Positions 33,200-42,354 of a DNA stretch of 46,117 nt are shown piece after piece. The notes below the pieces were generated by a model. It was not told the DNA's origin. It saw only the letters and a list, made by a program, of their open reading frames with translations, and did no database searches. Source of the stretch: JBMZCV01 sp049613665 (GTDB taxonomy: Bacteria; Bacteroidota; Bacteroidia; Chitinophagales; UBA2359); assembly GCA_049613665.1 (NCBI GenBank), contig JBMZCV010000016.1, positions 1-46,117 of the forward strand, in the 5' to 3' direction. Each line of letters starts with the position of its first letter. Position 1 is the stretch's first letter. Both the position numbers and the translations under genes were made by a program.

Positions 33200-34651
33200 T
33201 TACATCAAGCGTTTTAATAGGCCGCTTAACCATGCGTCTTCCGTAATTAATTTCGATGTTTTCAGACGTTCTGCTAGAAGCAATAAGGTTTCAGGATTTT
33301 TTTCGGCACAATATATGGTTTCTCTCAAAATTTCTCTCAAAATTTTTACGGTATTCAAATAATAAATATAATGTTTTGTGAGCATTTCTTTTTTGCGATT
33401 GAGCAATACCATAAAACTCGTCAAGCAGTTTTCGAGCTTATCTTCATAAGTAAAATCATCTGTTATTTCCAAACTTAATTCGACATAAGCTTTGATGAGC
33501 AAAATTTTTGTAGAAAGCATAAACAACACCTCTTCGTCTTCGGCTTCTTGCAAAAGCTCTACTACCTCCTCATATTTTTGCTGTTGAAATTTCAATTGCG
33601 ACAAGGTATATTTAAACATTTTTGGAACAATTGCCCAGCGATATTCATATAAAAATTGTTCGAGCCACTCAAAGTTTTTTAGCAAGAGTGCGAGTGTTGT
33701 AACATTTTTGTAAGTAGAAAGAAAAAATTTGCCATTTTCAATAATAAGGCCTTCTTTTATTTCAATTTTATACAATTCAAAAGCTTCGGTCATGTAATGT
33801 GATTTGCCTTGACGCATCTGACGAATACAAAAATTTCGTGCCAATACAAATATATTTTGTATTTCATGCCGCACAAAATAATTGGCATATTCTTGAAGCA
33901 GTTTTTTCAGTTTTTTAAAATGTTCAGCAGCACTTTCGTGTTCCAAAAGCGTTTGCACACCATGATAATAAATAGCGATGGCAGGTATTTTCAACCACTT
34001 TTTCCGTTCTGCTTCTGCCAACACAGTTTGTATCATTGCCCAATCATAAGACGTAGTTTGAAAACGCTGATAATTGAGTGCCTTACAATAATATTTTAGC
34101 TTATTGACAATATAATAACAATCAAGCATATCCGACACTTCCTGCAAGTTGGGTTCTCTGTTGCGTTGTTCGGCTGCCTCTATCGATTGATGTTGTTCGA
34201 GTGCTACATAAAGTTGATATAAGTGAATATCGGCTGCTTCCAAACCATTTGTTTCTTTTGTTAAATCAGCTTGGATTTTAGCCATATCCTTTTCCCAATA
34301 CATATATAGGTTTCGCTTCCGATAATTTTTGATGAGTGCCAAATCTTTTGAAAAAATCTTTTGGTCATATTCTCGCTGTTTCCAAAATTTTTCAATCACT
34401 TTTACCAACTCACTCATCAACTGTTGCAATTTTATATCCTTAAATGTTTGGTTAGGATATAAATATTCAAAAGTTTGCTTTCGCCCTAAGCGTTTGGTCG
34501 TAAAGCGAGGTGCTGCTGTTCGGATATGCCGATATAACTCGATTACCTTTTTGTTGCTATTGAAATAAGGTGATTGAACGAAAGGAAGAAAAGCCTTAAA
34601 CTCTTCTTTTGTAAATGTTTTGAAAAAAGTGATAAGTTTGCTATTGTGCAT
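33200..34651 (-). CDS. all-helical repeat protein of unknown function
   Basis: This 483-residue protein has no signal peptide. It begins with KLITFFKTFTKEEFKAFLPF followed by VQSPYFNSNKKVIELYRHI, a start I associate with a Bacteroidota-specific family of hypothetical proteins. The rest is a run of amphipathic helices with aromatic residues in TPR-like spacing, for example YTLSQLKFQQQKYEEVVELL. It is most probably a helical solenoid for protein-protein interaction. No catalytic motif was found. The stop is 118 bp from the start of the aldehyde dehydrogenase on the same strand, so both could share a transcript. Confidence 0.7.
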   Translation of the reverse strand: MHNSKLITFFKTFTKEEFKAFLPFVQSPYFNSNKKVIELYRHIRTAAPRFTTKRLGRKQTFEYLYPNQTFKDIKLQQLMSELVKVIEKFWKQREYDQKIFSKDLALIKNYRKRNLYMYWEKDMAKIQADLTKETNGLEAADIHLYQLYVALEQHQSIEAAEQRNREPNLQEVSDMLDCYYIVNKLKYYCKALNYQRFQTTSYDWAMIQTVLAEAERKKWLKIPAIAIYYHGVQTLLEHESAAEHFKKLKKLLQEYANYFVRHEIQNIFVLARNFCIRQMRQGKSHYMTEAFELYKIEIKEGLIIENGKFFLSTYKNVTTLALLLKNFEWLEQFLYEYRWAIVPKMFKYTLSQLKFQQQKYEEVVELLQEAEDEEVLFMLSTKILLIKAYVELSLEITDDFTYEDKLENCLTSFMVLLNRKKEMLTKHYIYYLNTVKILREILRETIYCAEKNPETLLLLAERLKTSKLITEDAWLSGLLKRLM

Positions 34652-35003
34652 AAATTGAATGTCTTTTGCAAATCATAATTTACTTTCATTTTTCTATCTA
34701 AAATACATTATGTTTTTTTTATTTTATATAGCTTTCGTTATGAATTGGTTACGTTTTTTTTATTTCCTAAAATGAGGCGTAAATATAATCTTTTTTCTAA
34801 AAAAACTAAAAAAAATGCTTTCAAAGATTTGATGCTGCGAAATAAAATAAAAATTGCTATTTAAAAGACGTTGTAAAATTAGCAATTTGTTTTTTTTTGA
34901 TAAATGAGGCGGAAGATACTCTTAAAATATCTTTTACCTAAATACTAAAAAAGAATGACACTCCCTTGTTACGAAAAAAAGCTTTAAAACACGCTATTTA
35001 CCC

Positions 35004-35042
35004 TTTTAGTTGCTGGCGATAACACACCACAATGGCGAGAGT
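35004..35042 (+). repeat. family C repeat, copy 1
   Basis: TTTTAGTTGCTGGCGATAAC then ACACCACAATGGCGAGAGT matches the inverted copy at 46047-46085 in about 33 of 39 positions. It is clearly richer in G and C than the surrounding AT-rich gap (34652-35245), where no gene is seen. A CTAAAATACATT string recurs nearby at 34697, 35122 and 38863. Confidence 0.55.
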
Positions 35043-35245
35043 ACTTATTGTTTGTTTTGATAGAAAAGCAGATTAACATATAAATGTTTATATTTTTTAA
35101 GTTTTTTAAATTTTTTTTCATCTAAAATACATTTTATTTTTTGCAACTATTTATTCAATTAAAAATCAAAGAATTATATTATGTTTTAAATAAAAAAAAT
35201 AACGCTATTAATAAATTTTAACCTAAAAAACTCAAAAATCGATTC

Positions 35246-35276
35246 TTGGAGTTTTATACAAAAAAGTGGAAGTTTG
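35246..35276 (+). promoter_or_regulatory. promoter of the first LRR gene
   Basis: A -33-like TTG (35246-35248) is followed by exactly 20 nt and GAAGTTTG (35269-35276), a partial match to TAnnTTTG. The block AAAATCGATTCTTGGAG (35235-35251) is identical before the second LRR gene. This supports transcription starting about 35 nt before the ATG at 35320. Confidence 0.65.
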
Positions 35277-35319
35277 TACTACACACACAAAAGTACATTC
35301 ATTCCTAAAACTCTACCTT

Positions 35320-38300
35320 ATGTTTTCGACGCATACACACAAAAAAACAGTTAAAATCTTATTTCTATTTTTTAGCATTCTATTTATCAGCAATTCTAGC
35401 CTAAAAGCACAATGCACAGGTGTTTTGGTAAATGACTCATTGGCCTTGGTGGCATTTTATGCGGCTACAAATGGCGATAGCTGGCAAAACAATGAAGGCT
35501 GGCTATCAGCTCCTGTATCGGAATGGCATGGAGTTACGCTCACTAGCAATGGCTGTTCCATAAAAATTATAAATTTGGCTTATGAGCAGTTGGAAGGATT
35601 TTTGCCCGATTTGAATTTGCCAAATTTGGAAGAACTCACACTTTTTAATAACAAACTGAGTGGTGAAATCCCAAACTTTAGCAATCTACCTAGCTTAAAA
35701 AGGCTGTATTTGGGCAACATAACGGTTTCGAGTTGGGCAAATGAATTTGCAGGCAATATTCCAGATTTCAGCAATTTGCCAAATTTGGAAGAGTTGCATT
35801 TGGGACAAAATCGTTTGAGTGGCGAAATCCCAGACTTTAGCAATTTAGAAAATTTAAAAAAAATGGAACTAGGCAATAGTGCCAATTTTCAGTTTAATGC
35901 TTTTGAAATGGAAAGCAATGATTTGGTAGGTGAAATTCCAGATTTTAGCAATTTGCCAAATTTAGTCAACCTCAGTTTGTCAGGAAATCGGTTAACGGGC
36001 AGCATTCCAGATTTCAGCAATTTACCCAAGCTACAATCGCTCAATCTTGGCGAAAATCAATTGACAGGCAATATTCCAGATTTTAGCAATTTGGATTCGC
36101 TGTATTATTTGCAGCTTGTCGAAAATCAATTGACAGGCAGCATTCCAGATTTCAGCAATTTGCCAAATTTAGAAGACCTTAGCCTTGCCAACAACCAATT
36201 GAACGGTATGATGCCGAATTTCAGCAATTTGACGCTTTTGAAATATGCAAGATTAAACAACAATAATTTAAGTGGCAATATTCCAAATTTTAGCAATCTT
36301 CTTAGTTTAGAAAGCCTCAATCTTGAAGAAAATCAATTGACAGGCATTATTCCAAATCTTGATAATACTACCAATTTAATGAACTTGTTGCTAGGGAAAA
36401 ATAATTTGTCTGGCATTATACCGAACTTTAGCAGTTTGTCTAACTTAGGTTATTTCTCTTGTGAAGAAAATCAATTGACAGGGGCTATTCCAAATTTTAG
36501 CAATAATCCAGTTTTGTGCTGTTTGATACTTTCTAGCAATAATTTGTTTGGCGAAATTCCAGATTTCAATTTGCCCGAATTAACAAACCTGTATTTGTAC
36601 GAAAACCAATTGACAGGTGCTATTCCAAATTTCGCAAACTTACCGAATCTCGTTAATTTATTTTTGCACGATAACCAATTGAGTAGCACTATCCCAAATT
36701 TCGACAATTTGCCCAGCTTACTCAATCTTTATTTGCAACATAATGAGCTAGTTGGCTTTATTCCAGATTTCAATAATTTGGCAAGTCTAGGCACTTTGTA
36801 TATACATGGTAATGAATTTATTGGGGAAGTTCCAAATTTCAATCTACCTAATTTAGAGCATTTAAAAATTTGCCCAAATAATTTGACAGGCAGTCTTCCA
36901 TTGCTTAATAATTGTCCAGAAATAGTTCTCGAAACTATTGATTTTAGCTGCATAGAAACTGCTCAAACAACGGGTTTTATCTATGCTGATACCAATGGAA
37001 ACTGTACCAAAGAAGAAGAAGAACCCACTATTCCAAACGCTATCATTGCCACAATGGATAGTACCGCTTATGCTTTTAGTGATGAAAATGGCTTTTATAA
37101 TCTAAAAACAGATACTGGTACGCACACATTTTATACGGTTATTCCAAATTATTTGTGGCAAAATACTTGCCCTGATTATCCAAACACTTATACAATTGAT
37201 ATAGAAAACACTACTGATAGCCTTAGTGGTTATGACTTTGGTTTTCAGTCACTTATTGCTTGTCCATTGATGCTCGTAGAAGTAAGCACACCTTTGTTGC
37301 GACGCTGTTTTACCAATACTTATACTGTTCATTATTGCAATACAGGTACTGTTGCAGCCGAAAATGCTAGCATTAAATTGGTGCTTGATGAAGCTATTAT
37401 TCCTCTTAGCAGCTCTTTGCCTTATGCTTCTAATATCGAAAATGAACTTATTTTCGACATCGGAACGGTAGGCATTGGACAATGTGGTTCATTTAGCTTG
37501 ACAGATTCCTTGCGTTGCGATGCTGTTTTGGGCAGCACGGCTTGTATTGAAGCTTATGCACTGCCAAATGACTTGTGTTTTGCGACTAATACACTCTGGG
37601 ATGGTTCAGATTTAGAAATTAATGCTTACTGTTTTGGCAATGAAGTTTTGTTCCAAATTATCAATAGAGGCGATGATATGGAGCAAGAAAGCGAATATCG
37701 CATGTATGAAGATGATATTATGTCTATTGGGTCTCCCTTTCAATTAGTGGCTGGCGACACGCTAGAAATAAGCCGCAGCACGACAGGCCAAACATTTCGT
37801 CTTACGGCTTATCAAACACCCAATCATCCTTCTAGCATATTTGTCACAGAGGTTTTAGAACTTTGTGGAGCAAATACCGAAAATGCTTCTTTAGGTTTTG
37901 TCAATACACAATCGAATCTCGACTATACGCAATTTTACGATATAGAATGCCAAGAAATCATTGGTAGCTACGACCCAAACGACAAAAATGTAACGCCAAA
38001 AGGTGTTGGCGATGAGCATAGAATTACGGATAATCAAGAATTGGAATATAAAATTCGCTTCCAAAATGTAGGTAGCGATACTGCTTTTCGAGTCATGATT
38101 ATAGATACTATTGATACCAATTTTTTGGATATTAATAGCTTGAAACTCGGTGTAAGTAGCCACGATTATACAGCGGAAATCAAAGATGGAAAGGTATTAA
38201 TTTTTACTTTTGAAAATATTTTTCTAGTTCATAGTGAAGTAAACGAACCTGCTAGTCATGGGTTTGTGATGTTTAAAATTTCGCAAAAAATAGGCAATCA

Positions 38301-38679
38301 AAAAGACGATTTGATACAAAATGAAGCAAGTATTTATTTCGACTACAACCAACCTGTCATTACAAATAAAGCATTTAACACCATCGGTTTGCCAGATTCT
38401 ACGACAAGTATTCCTATCGTTTCGCAAATTAAAGGCGATATTCCTGCTAGTATATATTATGAAAATGGCTATTTGCATATTCAACTCTCTTTGGCTGCCA
38501 AAAATCTGGCTTATTCTTTTACCTTATTTGATATTTTAGGAAAACAAATAGCACACGAAAAACAGCTCTTTATCCCTAATCACGAAATGAGCGTTGGAGA
38601 TTTAAGACAAGGAGTTTATGTTTTTGAAATAGCTACAAACGATGGCAAAAAAGTTGGCGGAAAGTTTATTGTACCATAA
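35320..38679 (+). CDS. T9SS-exported plant-type leucine-rich-repeat protein 1
   Basis: This is a 1119-residue surface or secreted protein. A signal peptide (about residues 1-31) precedes an N-terminal cap containing DSLALVAFYAATNGDSW and WHGVTL, reminiscent of plant LRRNT caps. About nineteen 23-residue LRRs of the type NxLSGxIPxF follow (about 85-535). A carboxypeptidase-regulatory-like domain (NGNCTKEEEEPTIPNA), a DUF11-like domain, a DUF7619-type SYDPNDKNV domain and a T9SS type A sorting domain complete it. The frame is open to a GTG at 35266, but that lies inside the promoter, and the paralogue supports MFSTHTHKK as the start. Probably an adhesin or recognition protein; ligand unknown. 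Confidence 0.9.
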   Translation: MFSTHTHKKTVKILFLFFSILFISNSSLKAQCTGVLVNDSLALVAFYAATNGDSWQNNEGWLSAPVSEWHGVTLTSNGCSIKIINLAYEQLEGFLPDLNLPNLEELTLFNNKLSGEIPNFSNLPSLKRLYLGNITVSSWANEFAGNIPDFSNLPNLEELHLGQNRLSGEIPDFSNLENLKKMELGNSANFQFNAFEMESNDLVGEIPDFSNLPNLVNLSLSGNRLTGSIPDFSNLPKLQSLNLGENQLTGNIPDFSNLDSLYYLQLVENQLTGSIPDFSNLPNLEDLSLANNQLNGMMPNFSNLTLLKYARLNNNNLSGNIPNFSNLLSLESLNLEENQLTGIIPNLDNTTNLMNLLLGKNNLSGIIPNFSSLSNLGYFSCEENQLTGAIPNFSNNPVLCCLILSSNNLFGEIPDFNLPELTNLYLYENQLTGAIPNFANLPNLVNLFLHDNQLSSTIPNFDNLPSLLNLYLQHNELVGFIPDFNNLASLGTLYIHGNEFIGEVPNFNLPNLEHLKICPNNLTGSLPLLNNCPEIVLETIDFSCIETAQTTGFIYADTNGNCTKEEEEPTIPNAIIATMDSTAYAFSDENGFYNLKTDTGTHTFYTVIPNYLWQNTCPDYPNTYTIDIENTTDSLSGYDFGFQSLIACPLMLVEVSTPLLRRCFTNTYTVHYCNTGTVAAENASIKLVLDEAIIPLSSSLPYASNIENELIFDIGTVGIGQCGSFSLTDSLRCDAVLGSTACIEAYALPNDLCFATNTLWDGSDLEINAYCFGNEVLFQIINRGDDMEQESEYRMYEDDIMSIGSPFQLVAGDTLEISRSTTGQTFRLTAYQTPNHPSSIFVTEVLELCGANTENASLGFVNTQSNLDYTQFYDIECQEIIGSYDPNDKNVTPKGVGDEHRITDNQELEYKIRFQNVGSDTAFRVMIIDTIDTNFLDINSLKLGVSSHDYTAEIKDGKVLIFTFENIFLVHSEVNEPASHGFVMFKISQKIGNQKDDLIQNEASIYFDYNQPVITNKAFNTIGLPDSTTSIPIVSQIKGDIPASIYYENGYLHIQLSLAAKNLAYSFTLFDILGKQIAHEKQLFIPNHEMSVGDLRQGVYVFEIATNDGKKVGGKFIVP

Positions 38680-38790
38680 AAAATGTAGGAATAAAATAAG
38701 TTTTAAAGTTTTTTTTAAGGAAGTGAATGTGTGTATGCTAAGGAACAGGTAGGAAAACTTGAAAAAGTTGGAATATTTGTTCCTTTTTTT
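37954..38790 (+). repeat. near-identical LRR gene tail, copy 1
   Basis: These 837 bp match 41272-42108 with one mismatch (C at 37996, A at 41314). The match covers 241 codons, the stop, and 111 bp of 3' non-coding DNA. Upstream of this boundary the two genes differ considerably. Confidence 0.95.
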
Positions 38791-38977
38791 AAAGCTCAAT
38801 AAGCTTGATTAAAAAACTTGCATTTGTTTAAGAAAATTTAACACATTTTTAGGCTAAAATACATTGCATTTTATCAAACTGTTTATTCATCTAAAAATCA
38901 ATGACTTACAAAGTTTTTTTAGTTTCAAAAAGCATTAAAAAAACAAAAAGTGATATAAAAAAGTTTAAAATCGATTC

Positions 38978-39008
38978 TTGGAGCTTTTCGCAAATTAGTA
39001 GATATTTG
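38978..39008 (+). promoter_or_regulatory. promoter of the second LRR gene
   Basis: A TTG (38978-38980), a 20-nt spacer and GATATTTG (39001-39008) repeat the arrangement at 35246-35276, again with AAAATCGATTCTTGGAG around the -33 region. The 375-bp gap 38680-39054 otherwise holds the duplicated 3' flank and AT-rich DNA homologous to the region before LRR gene 1. Confidence 0.65.
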
Positions 39009-39054
39009 TAGCACACACAAAAAATACAGAACTCCTAACTAAATAAACAATATT

Positions 39055-41997
39055 ATGTTTTTAAAGCATACACATAAAATTGTAGTTTTTATATTTATCA
39101 CTTTACTGCAAAATATAAATACACAAGCACAATGCACAAGTGTTTCGGAAAGCGACTCGCTGGCTTTAGTGGATTTTTATGAGGCAGTAGGTGGCAATTT
39201 GCTCGAACAAAACGGCAATTGGCTAGAAACACCCATTTCTCAATGGTATGGCATTACGCTTTCTGATGATGGCTGTTCAGTAAAAGAAATTAATCTAAGT
39301 AATCAAGATTTACAAGGTTATATTCCAGATTTGAATTTACCAAACTTGGAAGTGTTAAATCTAGCCAATAACCAGTTGACTGGTGAGATACCAAATTTTA
39401 GTGAATTAAGATGGCTTAAACAGCTATTTCTTTATTCTAACAATTTGGTCGGAGAAATTCCAAACTTTGACAAGTTTTTAAATTTAAGAGATTTATTTCT
39501 TCACAATAATGAACTGATAGGTGAAATTCCAAACTTTAACTATTTAGTGACGTTGGAAATTTTGGGGCTTTCTTCTAATAATTTTAGTGGTACAATACCT
39601 AATTTTAATAATTTTTTTTTAAGAGGTTTAAATCTATCTAATAATCAATTAACAGGTGAAATTCCCAATTTTGAGAATGTTCCTAATTTAGAAATGTTAA
39701 ATCTTGCAAACAATCAATTGAGTGGTAACATTCCAAATTTTAATGATTTATCAAATTTGCAAACATTAAATATTGAGAGAAATCAATTGAGTGGTAACAT
39801 TCCAAATTTTACTAATTTACCAAATTTGGAAACATTAAATATTGAGAGAAATCAATTGAGTGGTAACATTCCAAATTTTAATGATTTACCAAATTTGGAA
39901 ACATTAAATATTGGGAGTAATCAATTAAGTGGTAACATTCCAAATTTTACTGGTTTACCAAATTTGGAAACATTAAGTCTTCATTGGAATCAATTAAATG
40001 GCGTAATTCCAAACTTTACTGATTTACCGAGTTTGACAATGTTACGAGTTGAGGAAAATAATTTAAATGGCGTAATTCCAAACTTTACTAATTTACCGAA
40101 TTTAAGGTGGCTTAATCTTTACGAAAATCAATTAGTAGGTTCTGTTCCAAATTTTGATTACCTAACAAATTTACAAGGTTTAACTTTATGTCCAAACAAC
40201 CTAACAGGAAATATTCCTGCTTTCAACAATTGCCTAAATTTAACTACAAGTAATTTAGATGTCTCCTGTGTTATTTCAGCCAAAACAACAGGCACAACTT
40301 TCGCCGACCTCAATGGAAACTGTACCAAAGAAGAAGAAGAACCCACTATTCCAAATGCTATTATTGCTACAACAGATAGTACTTCTTATGCTTTCAGCAA
40401 TGAAAATGGTTTTTATACCCTAAAAACAGATACTGGAATATATGGTTTTGATTGTTTTGTCCCAAATTATTTGTGGACACGAAGTTGCGAAAGCTATACT
40501 AATGCTTACACTATTGAAGCAGAAAGCCTTGAGGATAGTATTGGTGGTTTCGATTTTGGCTTTCGTCCTTTGGTCGAATGTCCTTTGATGATTGTAGAAG
40601 TTGGCACACCTTTGTTGCGACGTTGTTATCAAAATACTTACACCATCAATTATTGCAATACAGGCACCGTCGATGCCGAAGAAGCTGAAATACATTTAAA
40701 TATTAGCGAACACATCATTCCGCTCGAAAGCTCGATTCCTTATGATGAAAATAATGAAAATCAACTCATTTTCAATCTCGGAACGGTAGGTGTTGGCGAA
40801 TGTGGCTCATTTACCCTAACAGATTCTTTGAGTTGTGACGCTGTTTTGGGTATTACGGCTTGTGTCGAAGCTTTTGCTTTTCCAAATGATTTATGCTTTG
40901 AAGATACTAGCTTTTGGGACGGTTCAGACTTAGAGGTTACTGCCTCCTGCTTAGGCGATGAAGTCTTGTTTGAAATAACCAATGTGGGCGAAGATATGGA
41001 GCAAGAAAGCGAATATCGCATGTATGAAGATGATATTATGTCCATTGGGTCTCCCTTTCAATTGATGGCTGGAGAAGTTCTCAGCTTTAGTCGTGATGCT
41101 GCTGGACAAACCTTTCGACTGACTGCTGACCAAACAATAAATCATCCTATTAGCGAATCGGTTACTACCATTATTGAGCTATGCGGAGCTAATACTGATA
41201 TGGCTTCTCTTGGTTTCGTCAATACGCAATCAAATATCAATTACAAACATTTTTACGACATTGCTTGTGACGAAATCATTGGTAGCTACGACCCAAACGA
41301 CAAAAATGTAACGACAAAAGGTGTTGGCGATGAGCATAGAATTACGGATAATCAAGAATTGGAATATAAAATTCGCTTCCAAAATGTAGGTAGCGATACT
41401 GCTTTTCGAGTCATGATTATAGATACTATTGATACCAATTTTTTGGATATTAATAGCTTGAAACTCGGTGTAAGTAGCCACGATTATACAGCGGAAATCA
41501 AAGATGGAAAGGTATTAATTTTTACTTTTGAAAATATTTTTCTAGTTCATAGTGAAGTAAACGAACCTGCTAGTCATGGGTTTGTGATGTTTAAAATTTC
41601 GCAAAAAATAGGCAATCAAAAAGACGATTTGATACAAAATGAAGCAAGTATTTATTTCGACTACAACCAACCTGTCATTACAAATAAAGCATTTAACACC
41701 ATCGGTTTGCCAGATTCTACGACAAGTATTCCTATCGTTTCGCAAATTAAAGGCGATATTCCTGCTAGTATATATTATGAAAATGGCTATTTGCATATTC
41801 AACTCTCTTTGGCTGCCAAAAATCTGGCTTATTCTTTTACCTTATTTGATATTTTAGGAAAACAAATAGCACACGAAAAACAGCTCTTTATCCCTAATCA
41901 CGAAATGAGCGTTGGAGATTTAAGACAAGGAGTTTATGTTTTTGAAATAGCTACAAACGATGGCAAAAAAGTTGGCGGAAAGTTTATTGTACCATAA
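39055..41997 (+). CDS. T9SS-exported plant-type leucine-rich-repeat protein 2
   Basis: This is the 980-residue paralogue of the preceding protein, with the same domain order. It has a signal peptide (about 1-26), an N-terminal cap with DSLALVDFYEAVGG and WYGITL, and about fourteen 23-residue LRRs ending around residue 390. NGNCTKEEEEPTIPNA, DUF11-like and DUF7619-type domains, and a T9SS type A sorting domain follow. Five fewer repeats account for most of the size difference. The last 241 residues differ from protein 1 by a single Thr/Pro change. Several central repeats are also nearly identical at DNA level. Both genes have their own promoter, so they need not form an operon. Confidence 0.9.
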   Translation: MFLKHTHKIVVFIFITLLQNINTQAQCTSVSESDSLALVDFYEAVGGNLLEQNGNWLETPISQWYGITLSDDGCSVKEINLSNQDLQGYIPDLNLPNLEVLNLANNQLTGEIPNFSELRWLKQLFLYSNNLVGEIPNFDKFLNLRDLFLHNNELIGEIPNFNYLVTLEILGLSSNNFSGTIPNFNNFFLRGLNLSNNQLTGEIPNFENVPNLEMLNLANNQLSGNIPNFNDLSNLQTLNIERNQLSGNIPNFTNLPNLETLNIERNQLSGNIPNFNDLPNLETLNIGSNQLSGNIPNFTGLPNLETLSLHWNQLNGVIPNFTDLPSLTMLRVEENNLNGVIPNFTNLPNLRWLNLYENQLVGSVPNFDYLTNLQGLTLCPNNLTGNIPAFNNCLNLTTSNLDVSCVISAKTTGTTFADLNGNCTKEEEEPTIPNAIIATTDSTSYAFSNENGFYTLKTDTGIYGFDCFVPNYLWTRSCESYTNAYTIEAESLEDSIGGFDFGFRPLVECPLMIVEVGTPLLRRCYQNTYTINYCNTGTVDAEEAEIHLNISEHIIPLESSIPYDENNENQLIFNLGTVGVGECGSFTLTDSLSCDAVLGITACVEAFAFPNDLCFEDTSFWDGSDLEVTASCLGDEVLFEITNVGEDMEQESEYRMYEDDIMSIGSPFQLMAGEVLSFSRDAAGQTFRLTADQTINHPISESVTTIIELCGANTDMASLGFVNTQSNINYKHFYDIACDEIIGSYDPNDKNVTTKGVGDEHRITDNQELEYKIRFQNVGSDTAFRVMIIDTIDTNFLDINSLKLGVSSHDYTAEIKDGKVLIFTFENIFLVHSEVNEPASHGFVMFKISQKIGNQKDDLIQNEASIYFDYNQPVITNKAFNTIGLPDSTTSIPIVSQIKGDIPASIYYENGYLHIQLSLAAKNLAYSFTLFDILGKQIAHEKQLFIPNHEMSVGDLRQGVYVFEIATNDGKKVGGKFIVP
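39715..40128 (+). repeat. 69-bp tandem repeats encoding LRRs
   Basis: Six units start at 39715, 39784, 39853, 39922, 39991 and 40060, each 69 bp or 23 codons. Units two to four are almost identical in DNA (CAATTGAGTGGTAACATTCC recurs). The exact period points to recent in-frame unit duplication. Confidence 0.9.
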
Positions 41998-42108
41998 AAA
42001 ATGTAGGAATAAAATAAGTTTTAAAGTTTTTTTTAAGGAAGTGAATGTGTGTATGCTAAGGAACAGGTAGGAAAACTTGAAAAAGTTGGAATATTTGTTC
42101 CTTTTTTT
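41272..42108 (+). repeat. near-identical LRR gene tail, copy 2
   Basis: This is the partner of 37954-38790 at an offset of 3318 bp, with one mismatch in 837 bp. The 3' non-coding part includes GGAACAGGTAGGAAAACTTG and a T run but no strong hairpin. Confidence 0.95.
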
Positions 42109-42234
42109 TTCAAAAAACAGAAAAATAGCAAGTAAATAAAAAATTTAGGCTTACAATGAAAAAAAAATAATACTTTTGTGAACTTTTTCTATTAAAAAGT
42201 AACTACTTAATATAAGTTTTGAATATTAAGTACG

Positions 42235-42335
42235 AAACACTATTTAATAATAGAACAATACAATGCTAATATCTTAAAAAAAAATTAAGGTGTTAGATTT
42301 CACAATTTATAGAAAAAATCTATCTGATTAATATT
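42235..42335 (+). repeat. family B repeat before aspS
   Basis: ACACTATTTAATAATAGAAC and later GGTGTTAGATTTCACAATTT match family B copies at 6030-6095 and 23667-23730. The copy ends about 20 nt before the aspS ATG, the same position as the copy before the gene at 23783. Between 42109 and 42234 only AT-rich DNA was seen. Confidence 0.5.
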
Positions 42336-42354
42336 TTAAAAAAATAAAAAAAGA

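Noticed and set aside
35266..35319. N-terminal extension of the first LRR protein starting at a GTG
   Set aside because: The GTG lies within the spacer of a promoter conserved before the paralogue, and the paralogue's signal peptide aligns with a start at 35320.
39715..40128. CRISPR-like array
   Set aside because: The 69-bp period is in frame within an LRR coding region with no unique spacers and no cas genes nearby.
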